Assembly (NCBI GenBank): GCA_022565655.1 | Contig: JAIUMG010000065.1 | Span: 1 to 12,504 of the forward strand | Reading direction: 5' to 3' | Source of the DNA: Alkalimonas sp. | GTDB taxonomy: Bacteria > Pseudomonadota > Gammaproteobacteria > Enterobacterales > Alteromonadaceae | DNA: 12,504 nt | Shown here: positions 1 through 5,431 of the stretch, piece after piece | How positions within the stretch are numbered: the first letter of the stretch is position 1 | Layout: each line of letters opens with the position of its first letter | Position numbers and translations under genes: made by a program | The notes under the pieces: model-generated | The model's database searches: none | The model's input: only the letters and a program-made list of their open reading frames with translations | Told to the model about the DNA's origin: nothing

Positions 1-30
1 CTGACAAACAACCACAGGCTGATGACTGTA

Positions 31-369
31 TCAGATGGCTTCTTCATCTTCCTCGCCGGTGCGGATTCGGATCACCCGGCCCACATCCAGCACGAAAATC
101 TTACCATCGCCAATGCGGCCGGTATGCGCTGTTTTGGTAATAGCCTCAAGGCAACGCTCAACCTGGTCATCGCTCACCACAATTTCCAGCTTCACTTTCG
201 GTAGGAAATCGACCATGTATTCAGCACCGCGGTACAACTCCGTATGCCCTTTTTGTCGACCAAACCCTTTAACCTCAGTCACCGTCATGCCGGTGATATT
301 AATTTCGGCTAAAGCTTCCCGAACATCATCTAATTTGAATGGTTTAATGATTGCTTCAATTTTTTTCAT
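31..369 (-). CDS. glnB: Nitrogen regulatory protein P-II (GlnB)
   Basis: This 112-residue protein has the standard PII length. PII is a trimeric cytoplasmic sensor that binds ATP/ADP and 2-oxoglutarate and acts on partners such as the uridylyltransferase GlnD, NtrB and the adenylyltransferase GlnE. The N-terminus (MKKIEAIIKPFKLDDVREAL) is nearly the family consensus. The T-loop (about residues 37-55) is intact and contains the uridylylated Tyr51 within RGAEY. The B-loop TGRIGDGK (83-90) and the C-terminal RVIRIRTGEED, which bind nucleotide, are present. It resembles GlnB (MKKI start, EYMVDFLPK) more than GlnK. The frame stays open upstream to 552, but homology begins at Met 369, so that start was chosen. 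It is divergent from nadE, and no amtB is next to it, which also favours GlnB over GlnK. Confidence 0.96.
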   Translation of the reverse strand: MKKIEAIIKPFKLDDVREALAEINITGMTVTEVKGFGRQKGHTELYRGAEYMVDFLPKVKLEIVVSDDQVERCLEAITKTAHTGRIGDGKIFVLDVGRVIRIRTGEEDEEAI

Positions 370-450
370 GCATCCAAACACCTGAACAGATTGGTACTCT
401 ATGATAGCATTAACCCTAAATCCAAGTAACCTGAACTCAGGAAAACAATC
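370..450. promoter_or_regulatory. Divergent glnB/nadE intergenic region
   Basis: This 81-bp gap must carry the promoters of both divergent genes. TATGAT (400-405, plus) and TATCAT (401-406, read on minus) are overlapping -10-like hexamers, but neither has a convincing -35. An 8-bp direct repeat ACCTGAAC occurs at 380-387 and 429-436. The second copy is part of a small inverted repeat, CCTGA-AC-TCAGG (430-441), whose right arm includes the AGGA that serves as the nadE ribosome binding site. I saw no sigma-54 type GG/GC promoter. Confidence 0.3.
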
Positions 451-1284
451 ATGACCCCAGAGCAAATAATTGCAGAGATGCGTGTTCAACCGTCTATTGA
501 CCCCGAGCAGGAAGTACGCCGGCGTGTTGACTTTATCAAACGTCAATTGCAAGCTTCAGGCATGAGTTCACTGGTACTTGGCATTAGCGGTGGTGTCGAC
601 TCGACGACCTGCGGACGCCTGGCGCAGTTGGCCGTCGATAAGTTGAATGCATCATCGCCTAACCAGTACCAATTTATTGCCGTACGGCTGCCCTACGCTA
701 CGCAGGCCGATGAGGAAGAAGCACAACTGGCATTGGACTTCATCAAACCAACCCAGGCACTTAGCATCAATGTTCAACCTGGTGCTGATGCGATTCATCA
801 GGCCACCTCCAGCGCTCTGGCTGCAGTAGGGCTAACCATCGATGATGAGTTGAAGGTTGATTTCAGTAAAGGCAATGTGAAAGCTCGCACCCGGATGGTG
901 ATCCAGTACCATCTGGCTGGCTTGTTGCGTGGTCTGGTGCTGGGGACCGATCATTCGGCCGAGAACATCACCGGCTTTTACACCAAATGGGGCGATGGTG
1001 CCTGCGATTTAGCACCACTATTTGGTTTAAGTAAGCGCCAGGTTCGCGCCGTGGCCAGCTACCTTGGAGCCCCAAGCCAATTGGTGCACAAAACTCCCAC
1101 AGCCGATCTTGAGTGTCTGCAACCACAAAAAGCCGATGAAGCTGCACTTGGCTTAAATTATGATGATATTGATGATTTTCTGGAAGGAAAGCCGGTCAGC
1201 ACTGACATTAGCAAGCGTTTAATCAGTATTTACCAGAAAACGCAGCATAAACGTCAGCCCATAGCGACCATCTATGACAAATAA
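451..1284 (+). CDS. nadE: Ammonia-dependent NAD(+) synthetase (NadE)
   Basis: This 277-residue enzyme matches the length of the short, ammonia-using NadE family. It lacks the glutaminase (nitrilase) domain of the long form. It makes NAD from deamido-NAD, ATP and ammonia in the cytoplasm, the last step of NAD biosynthesis. The PP-loop SGGVDS (46-51) binds pyrophosphate. NVKARTR (142-148) and the block from GTDHSAEN (165-172) through GFYTKWGDGACDLAPL (175-190) are the family substrate-binding segments. HKTPTADL (213-220) and the acidic LNYDDIDDFLEG (235-246) are also typical. AGGA sits about 8 nt before the ATG. It is an ordinary housekeeping gene beside the pilin cluster; its only visible link to glnB is nitrogen metabolism. 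Confidence 0.97.
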   Translation: MTPEQIIAEMRVQPSIDPEQEVRRRVDFIKRQLQASGMSSLVLGISGGVDSTTCGRLAQLAVDKLNASSPNQYQFIAVRLPYATQADEEEAQLALDFIKPTQALSINVQPGADAIHQATSSALAAVGLTIDDELKVDFSKGNVKARTRMVIQYHLAGLLRGLVLGTDHSAENITGFYTKWGDGACDLAPLFGLSKRQVRAVASYLGAPSQLVHKTPTADLECLQPQKADEAALGLNYDDIDDFLEGKPVSTDISKRLISIYQKTQHKRQPIATIYDK

Positions 1285-1305
1285 AAACCAATATTTAACT
1301 TTAAT

Positions 1306-1334
1306 TTGACGAATTAAATCTATTCCTTCAAAAT
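1306..1334 (+). promoter_or_regulatory. Possible promoter of fimT
   Basis: TTGACG (1306-1311) matches the sigma-70 -35 box at five of six bases. It is followed after 17 bp by CAAAAT (1329-1334), four of six for a -10. The pair lies in the AT-rich gap between nadE and fimT. The predicted start of transcription falls inside the palindrome at 1334-1359. This supports fimT having its own promoter rather than relying only on readthrough from nadE. Confidence 0.4.
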
Positions 1335-1359
1335 TACAACCATGATTTCATGGTTGTAA
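1334..1359. repeat. Perfect 12-bp-arm palindrome ahead of fimT
   Basis: The arms TTACAACCATGA and TCATGGTTGTAA are perfect inverted complements separated by TT. The palindrome abuts the proposed -10 box. Its right arm ends on the first two bases of the fimT Shine-Dalgarno AAGG (1358-1361). No T-run follows on the plus strand, so it is not a standard intrinsic terminator for nadE. It could be a dimeric regulator's operator or an RNA hairpin limiting translation of fimT from readthrough transcripts. Confidence 0.6.
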
Positions 1360-1367
1360 GGTATTCA

Positions 1368-1859
1368 ATGCAGGTTCGTGGCTGGACATTGATTGAAATG
1401 ATGGTAGTGCTGCTGATTATTATCATTTTCAGTACGGTTGGCGTCCCTGCCTGGCACCACTTCATTAACAAGTATCGGGCACAAAGTTATATGAAGGAAC
1501 TAAGCCAACAACTGGCTTATGCCCGGGTTATGGCAAGTGGCCAAGCCAGTATCGTACGGCTTTGCCCACTGCAACAAGGGCAGTGCCAAACCGATTGGTC
1601 TGAAAGCCCAATTCAAATCAGTGTCTGGCAAGATACCCAATGGCAACTGGTTCGCCAACTGCCCCCCGTGCACCCATCACATCAACTGCACTACAATCGT
1701 ACTCAGCTGAGCTTTCGCCGCGATGGTAGTTTAGGTCCGCTTGAGAATGGTAGTTTTATCTATTGCCCTAGTAACGGGCTGAGTTGGCACTATCGTCTGA
1801 CAGTAAACCAGGCTGGCCGCAGTCGTTTACATTATTTGCAAAGTGCGTGTCCGGCCTAG
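1368..1859 (+). CDS. fimT: FimT-type minor pilin with GRxR motif (set 2)
   Basis: This is a 163-residue GspH/FimT-family minor pilin. The leader is MQVRG, with predicted prepilin peptidase cleavage after Gly5, followed by WTLIEMMVVLLIIIIF: +5 Glu (Glu10) and a hydrophobic helix to about residue 25. The C-terminal globular domain has the FimT pattern LSFRRDG (114-120), ENGSFIYC (126-133) and VNQAGRSRL (146-154). Cys66/Cys73 and Cys133/Cys161 are probable disulfide pairs. GRSR (150-153) fits the GRxR motif linked to DNA binding by FimT in natural transformation. An in-frame ATG at 1350 lies inside the palindrome; the ATG at 1368 was preferred because AAGG sits 6 nt upstream and gives a normal short leader. 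It is convergent with pilE2, and the stop codons overlap. The family call is firm; the DNA-uptake role is inferred. Confidence 0.88.
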   Translation: MQVRGWTLIEMMVVLLIIIIFSTVGVPAWHHFINKYRAQSYMKELSQQLAYARVMASGQASIVRLCPLQQGQCQTDWSESPIQISVWQDTQWQLVRQLPPVHPSHQLHYNRTQLSFRRDGSLGPLENGSFIYCPSNGLSWHYRLTVNQAGRSRLHYLQSACPA

Positions 1860-2260
1860 AGCCAGCAGCTGTCTGAATAGCTCAAGCCTTCATTACGTTG
1901 ACCCAGATGATTTAAACTAAACGACTGACATTCGGTATCTGCCGCCTGAGCCCCTACCGCCACAGCAACCAACTGGTAACTCATGCCATCTGAAGCAACA
2001 TCCATACTTAACTGATAACGGCCTGAAGGTGTGACCGCCTCGGTCACTCCCAGAGAGCTGAGTGAACTGCTGTAGTAACGAAACTCCGCAAAGTACAGCT
2101 CTTGCCGCCCGGCCAGAGCCAATAAGGTTTCACTGGCTTCAGCCCGATGGCTGCGCAACACCACCTCAACATAAGAGGGGTAGGCGATTCCTGCCAGTAA
2201 AGCCAAGATCACTAGCGCAATACATAACTCAATCAACGTGATCCCGCAGTTTTTCTGCAT
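1856..2260 (-). CDS. pilE: PilE-type minor pilin (set 2)
   Basis: This 134-residue type IV minor pilin is the last gene of the second cluster. Leader MQKNCG is cleaved after Gly6, before ITLIELCIALVILALLAGIAYPSY, which has Glu at +5 and the AYPSY motif typical of PilE. The C-terminus carries the family's paired cysteines (Cys111 in DTECQSFSL and Cys132 in SCW), which normally close the D-loop. The leader cysteine at -2 and Cys13 inside the membrane helix are less usual. Its ATG shares one base with the upstream stop codon (TGATG), implying coupled translation. Its own stop overlaps the stop of convergent fimT within CTAG. It probably joins the PilV-W-X tip complex and connects it to the pilin shaft. 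Confidence 0.88.
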   Translation of the reverse strand: MQKNCGITLIELCIALVILALLAGIAYPSYVEVVLRSHRAEASETLLALAGRQELYFAEFRYYSSSLSSLGVTEAVTPSGRYQLSMDVASDGMSYQLVAVAVGAQAADTECQSFSLNHLGQRNEGLSYSDSCWL

Positions 2261-3141
2261 CAGTAAGCCCCTTCTTCATGCCAGAAGGTTGCCAGCTCAA
2301 GCTGCTGTGGCCACTCGGTCAGTTCCAGCGTCTGATAACAATCCAGGCATTCCGTGGTTATTTGCTGCAACGCCGGGGCCAGCTGCCACTCAGCCTCATC
2401 CTGTACCAACCACAAGCTTAGCTGCTGCTCTGACGTCGGCCGCAACTGCCATTGCAACGGCCCCGCTTGTTGCAATGCAATAACCTCATCAGGCCTGGTC
2501 GTATGCCCAGAATGCATATGAATGATTTTAACGGTCAGGTCCAATGGGTAAGACGGACATTCGGTTGGCGACATGTCAGTTACGGTCGGAAGGTACAACA
2601 TACCTGCATAAAGCTGTGGCAACTGGGTAGCCCAACCAGACAAAGGCCGCCACCACCCAGGAGCTGCTTGTACCTGATGCCATAGCGACTCCACGGTGAC
2701 CGACTGACCGGATGACTCAGCACCTGCCAGCACATCATCATCCAGGTGAGGTGCTAAATCAGCAAACTGCCAGACTGCATCGTGCTGCTGGGGAAATAGC
2801 CGCACAATGACCAGTTGATCACCTTGACTGACGGGATCCCGCGCCAGTAGCATCAGCTGCTCAAACTGCTGCTGATAGCCAAAGGCCGTCACTGGTAACC
2901 AGCTCTGCACCATTTTATGAAGGGGAGAGAATTGCCAACCAGAATCACTTAAATCAGCCATTAATTCAGGCTCTGGTACACTCTTCCCGGCAGCACTTTG
3001 GCGGTAAATCTTGCCGCTACTTAGCACCAGGTAATCAGATGGCTCTGCCTCCGTTTCGAAACAATGCAAAGGTGTATCGATAGTACTGCTGCCTGGCCAT
3101 AACACCGTCAGCAATAGGCACAGTGGAAACGCATTAATCAT
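2260..3141 (-). CDS. Exported protein in PilY1 position; possible compact PilY1-like protein
   Basis: This 293-residue protein is not a family I recognise with confidence. It starts with a hydrophobic stretch, FPLCLLLTVLW (5-15), consistent with a signal peptide; there is no prepilin motif and no later membrane segment. The mature part has four cysteines (27, 195, 265, 268) and is rich in Gln and Trp. It lies between pilX2 and pilE2, exactly where pilY1 lies in the other cluster. Short segments resemble the PilY1 C-terminal propeller in the same order: LHKMV (74-78) with PilY1 LHEYFV (745-750), QHDAVWQFAD (119-128) with PQVMWEFSD (791-799), and LPQLYAG...TEC (174-195) with QPKIIG...DIC (1036-1056). 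It lacks the VWA-like N-terminus and both calcium loops. It overlaps pilX2 by 8 bp. A PilY1-derived tip protein is inferred; it could be unrelated. Confidence 0.75.
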   Translation of the reverse strand: MINAFPLCLLLTVLWPGSSTIDTPLHCFETEAEPSDYLVLSSGKIYRQSAAGKSVPEPELMADLSDSGWQFSPLHKMVQSWLPVTAFGYQQQFEQLMLLARDPVSQGDQLVIVRLFPQQHDAVWQFADLAPHLDDDVLAGAESSGQSVTVESLWHQVQAAPGWWRPLSGWATQLPQLYAGMLYLPTVTDMSPTECPSYPLDLTVKIIHMHSGHTTRPDEVIALQQAGPLQWQLRPTSEQQLSLWLVQDEAEWQLAPALQQITTECLDCYQTLELTEWPQQLELATFWHEEGAY

Positions 3142-3505
3142 GCAAAAGCTCCTCGTTCAACGCAATCGTCAATTGAATACTGCCCACCCGCTCGGTAAAC
3201 AACGGGGTGCTTGCAGTCTCACTCCAGAGCACCTGACGACTGCAGTGCAACTGCTGCCCTTCCCAGGCAGCAAAACGAGCTGGACACCAGCGAGGGTCCA
3301 ACTCTGCCGATGGTATTGCCGGGTCCGCAGCCAACTGTTGCTGATGTGCCATCCAGGCTTGCTGGCGGCTGATTAATTGCTGCTGCCCCAGATCAGCGAT
3401 ACGAAGGCTCAGTTGGCTGCTGTGCAGCATCGACATCACCAAAATCAACATCACGGTGGCTAATAATAGTATTGAAATTAAGGCAAATCCCTTGGCATGA
3501 GCCAT
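3134..3505 (-). CDS. pilX: PilX-type minor pilin (set 2)
   Basis: This 123-residue, short PilX-like minor pilin has leader MAHAKG (cleavage after Gly6) followed by FALISILLLATVMLILVMSM. It has no Glu at +5 (Ser instead), as usual for PilX and its type II secretion counterpart GspK, which are thought to sit at the fibre tip. The start at 3505 was chosen over an in-frame ATG at 3535 because GGGAG lies 5-6 nt upstream and the result is a normal 6-residue leader. The soluble part is small, with Gln-rich LGQQQLISRQQAWMAHQQQL in the helix and two cysteines (WCPARF and LHCSRQ). It lies 1 bp after pilW2, and its last 8 bp overlap the next gene. It is much smaller than PilX of set 1 and divergent from it. 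Confidence 0.8.
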   Translation of the reverse strand: MAHAKGFALISILLLATVMLILVMSMLHSSQLSLRIADLGQQQLISRQQAWMAHQQQLAADPAIPSAELDPRWCPARFAAWEGQQLHCSRQVLWSETASTPLFTERVGSIQLTIALNEELLHD

Positions 3506-3506
3506 C

Positions 3507-4472
3507 TTAATCTCCCTGAAGTTGCCGATGGACATTATGAAAATACACGGTACTTTGCAGCATCAGCCGCCGATAGTGATCACCCGGTGCCTGGTAGCTC
3601 CACTGCCCCATTGGGTACAGTTGCTCATTGTGATAACTTGGGTCAGCTTGCAGGCTGCGGATAATAAAGTAATAACTGACGGCGACAATGCGGCTGTGCT
3701 GCTGATACCAGTCTATCGGTTGAAGTTGTTGTGGGCTGGCAAAGAAGTTGGCTCGACCATCCAAGCTGGTATCCACGCCAAACTCCACGTACAGAGCTTC
3801 AACACCATCCATCACAGAATCGGTATGCATGCGGGGCGTTCCAGCCTGGCTACGGATAAGACGCTTACGCATCAATACAGGAATATCTCCCTGTTGCTGA
3901 ACATAAAAAAGCTGATGTAAATAAGGCCAAAACTCAGTATCTGCATCACTGTATGCCGTATCGCTATTAACCACTTTCAGTCCTGACGCTTGGATCTGCA
4001 GGTAATAGCGATTATCTTTTAACTCATGATATTGGAATGGCTGCGCAACCAGGCGTTTAAATTGCAATACGGTCGAGTGTTCAACGGCCTGACCCATGCA
4101 ACTAATCCCGTTGCCAGCCCCGGACTCAGCATACACAGGAACCAGTTTCAAATCAGTTTGCGGAAAGCTACCACTATCATCAGGCAGGCTGACGCACTCA
4201 CCCTGCACTGAGTAGAACTCAGACTCAGCGGCATTGATATGCTGTAAGGAAAACCCCGCCCAGAAACCGATGTGTTGCAATTCACTTTGTAACAAGTTTA
4301 GCAACAGCTGGCCTTGTTGCTGCAACATAGCCAGCTGCATGGACTCCCGACTCATTTGCTGCTGCCGGCTGGTTGTCACCACCAGAATCGATAACAAGCT
4401 CAAAGCCAACGCAGCAGCTATCATCAGCTCCACCAAACTGAGCCCTTTCTGACGCTGCCAGACTCGGTTCAT
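3507..4472 (-). CDS. pilW: PilW-type minor pilin (set 2)
   Basis: This 321-residue PilW-family minor pilin (GspJ-like) has leader MNRVWQRQKG with cleavage after Gly10, then LSLVELMIAAALALSLLSILVV with Glu at +5. The conserved PilW segment DGVEALYVEFGVDT (222-235) is clear, followed by a strand region ending in the typical SRIVAVSYYFIIRS. Near residue 70, LLQSELQHIGFWAGF corresponds to the family's helix-to-head junction. PilW bridges PilV/PilX and the shaft in the priming complex at the inner membrane, later at the pilus tip. Its start overlaps the pilV2 stop by 4 bp (ATGA), and pilX2 follows after 1 bp, so it belongs to one transcript. It is rich in Gln, especially in the N-terminal helix. 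Confidence 0.9.
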   Translation of the reverse strand: MNRVWQRQKGLSLVELMIAAALALSLLSILVVTTSRQQQMSRESMQLAMLQQQGQLLLNLLQSELQHIGFWAGFSLQHINAAESEFYSVQGECVSLPDDSGSFPQTDLKLVPVYAESGAGNGISCMGQAVEHSTVLQFKRLVAQPFQYHELKDNRYYLQIQASGLKVVNSDTAYSDADTEFWPYLHQLFYVQQQGDIPVLMRKRLIRSQAGTPRMHTDSVMDGVEALYVEFGVDTSLDGRANFFASPQQLQPIDWYQQHSRIVAVSYYFIIRSLQADPSYHNEQLYPMGQWSYQAPGDHYRRLMLQSTVYFHNVHRQLQGD

Positions 4473-4936
4473 AGTGATGCCTGCACACTGACTGAGAAGT
4501 CAGCCTCTGCACCAGCGCATGACTCTGTCGACGCTGTCTGCGACAACAACTGGCGGCTATGCCAATGGATTGTCAGCTGTAATTGCCCATCACTAACCGT
4601 GTTGCAATAGCCTGCATTGGCGAGAGCTGAAGGAGTCTGAAACCATTGCGACTGCCACTGCTGGTGCAACCATGCAGCAGAATCATCTGGCGAACAGGGA
4701 CTTGCAGACATACAGTCTGCAACGGGTTGAGAGGAAAATGATATATTTGGGCTACCAGCTGCCTGCATTCGGTTCAGCCAGTCTGCAGCCATGGCTGCTG
4801 CCTGGGTACGTTGCGTTGCCTCGGTCACCAGTTGCCTGGCATAGAGCTGGCCAGACAAGGCACCTAATACCGAAACTTTTAACAGCAATACAGCGATCAA
4901 TACTTCCAGTAAACTAATTCCTTGTTGTAACCGCAT
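4469..4936 (-). CDS. pilV: PilV-type minor pilin (set 2)
   Basis: This 155-residue PilV-type minor pilin (GspI-like) is the first gene of the second cluster. The leader is MRLQQG (cleavage after Gly6), then ISLLEVLIAVLLLKVSVLGAL, with Glu at +5 and the SLLEVLIA core shared with PilV of set 1. A lysine (Lys20) within the hydrophobic helix is unusual. The head has cysteines in ADCMSASPCSPD, GYCNT and ESCAG, giving four candidates for disulfides. The ribosome binding site is mediocre: AAGGA lies directly before the ATG, with GAG further back. The stop codon overlaps the pilW2 start (ATGA). The 81-bp gap upstream probably holds the cluster promoter, although readthrough from pilE of set 1 is also possible. 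Confidence 0.88.
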   Translation of the reverse strand: MRLQQGISLLEVLIAVLLLKVSVLGALSGQLYARQLVTEATQRTQAAAMAADWLNRMQAAGSPNISFSSQPVADCMSASPCSPDDSAAWLHQQWQSQWFQTPSALANAGYCNTVSDGQLQLTIHWHSRQLLSQTASTESCAGAEADFSVSVQASL

Positions 4937-4950
4937 GTCCTTATGCTCAT

Positions 4951-4971
4951 TAGTTAACCAACTTAACTATA
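4951..4971 (-). promoter_or_regulatory. Possible set 2 promoter with inverted repeat
   Basis: In the 81-bp gap before pilV2, TAGTTAA-CCAAC-TTAACTA forms a 7-bp inverted repeat (4951-4969). Read on the minus strand, a -10-like TATAGT (plus 4966-4971) overlaps one arm. No good -35 at 16-18 bp is visible; TTGATC lies further upstream at 22 bp. No clear intrinsic terminator follows pilE of set 1 in this gap. The repeat may be an operator, but the sequence is AT-rich and such repeats arise easily by chance. Confidence 0.3.
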
Positions 4972-5017
4972 AAGTTACAATAAAAAACCAAAAGATCAAC
5001 CTATACTGGCTATTTTT

Positions 5018-5431
5018 TTACCAACAGCGTTGCACCATGGCCGGATCAGTACCACCCGCAGCACCTTTCTGGCCGGTCTGAGTTAACGTCAGAGTGCCGC
5101 AATCATCACTGGCCTGAACCCCTTGAGGCACAGCCGTTAGCGTGTAACTACGTGCCGCCTGATTGGTAATGCTGTAGCTATAGCGGTTTGCCGTATCATT
5201 CCGGCATTGCAGAGTCGGTAATTCAGCGCCAACATAAGACATTTCACTGGTGTAATATCGCTCCATAAAATGAGATATCTCAAATAAACATCCAGTCGCT
5301 GTTGCCCGGAATGAACGCTCGACCTGAGATTGATAAGCCGGGTACGCTATTGCGGCGATAATACCGACAATAGCGACGACCACCATAATTTCAATCAAGG
5401 TCATTCCCTGTTGCTTTAGATTCTTTTTCAA
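5018..5431 (-). CDS. pilE: PilE-type minor pilin (set 1)
   Basis: This 137-residue PilE-type minor pilin has leader MKKNLKQQG (cleavage after Gly9) followed by MTLIEIMVVVAIVGIIAAIA with Glu at +5 and the AYPAY motif (29-33). The mature N-terminal residue is Met rather than the commoner Phe. The head has four cysteines (48, 76, 111, 136); SDDCGTLTL plus the terminal RCW is the usual PilE D-loop disulfide arrangement. It is the last gene of the fimU operon, overlapping the pilY1 stop by 4 bp (ATGA), the order known from Pseudomonas. It probably couples the PilV-W-X-Y1 tip complex to the major pilin. It is more canonical than PilE of set 2, with which it shares the overall plan. Confidence 0.93.
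   Translation of the reverse strand: MKKNLKQQGMTLIEIMVVVAIVGIIAAIAYPAYQSQVERSFRATATGCLFEISHFMERYYTSEMSYVGAELPTLQCRNDTANRYSYSITNQAARSYTLTAVPQGVQASDDCGTLTLTQTGQKGAAGGTDPAMVQRCW

Noticed and set aside
35..385. 116-codon plus-strand open frame over glnB
   Set aside because: It is antisense to the strongly conserved PII gene, and its Ser/Thr-rich translation is the usual shadow of such a frame.
370..552. N-terminal extension of glnB to 552
   Set aside because: The extra 61 residues have no similarity to PII, would overlap nadE, and the family N-terminus begins exactly at 369.
4950..4979. Possible LytTR repeats TTAGTTAAC and AAAGTTACA, 21 bp apart, before set 2
   Set aside because: Each has two mismatches to the LytTR pattern, and AT-rich DNA produces such matches easily. 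The orientation would also point away from pilV2.
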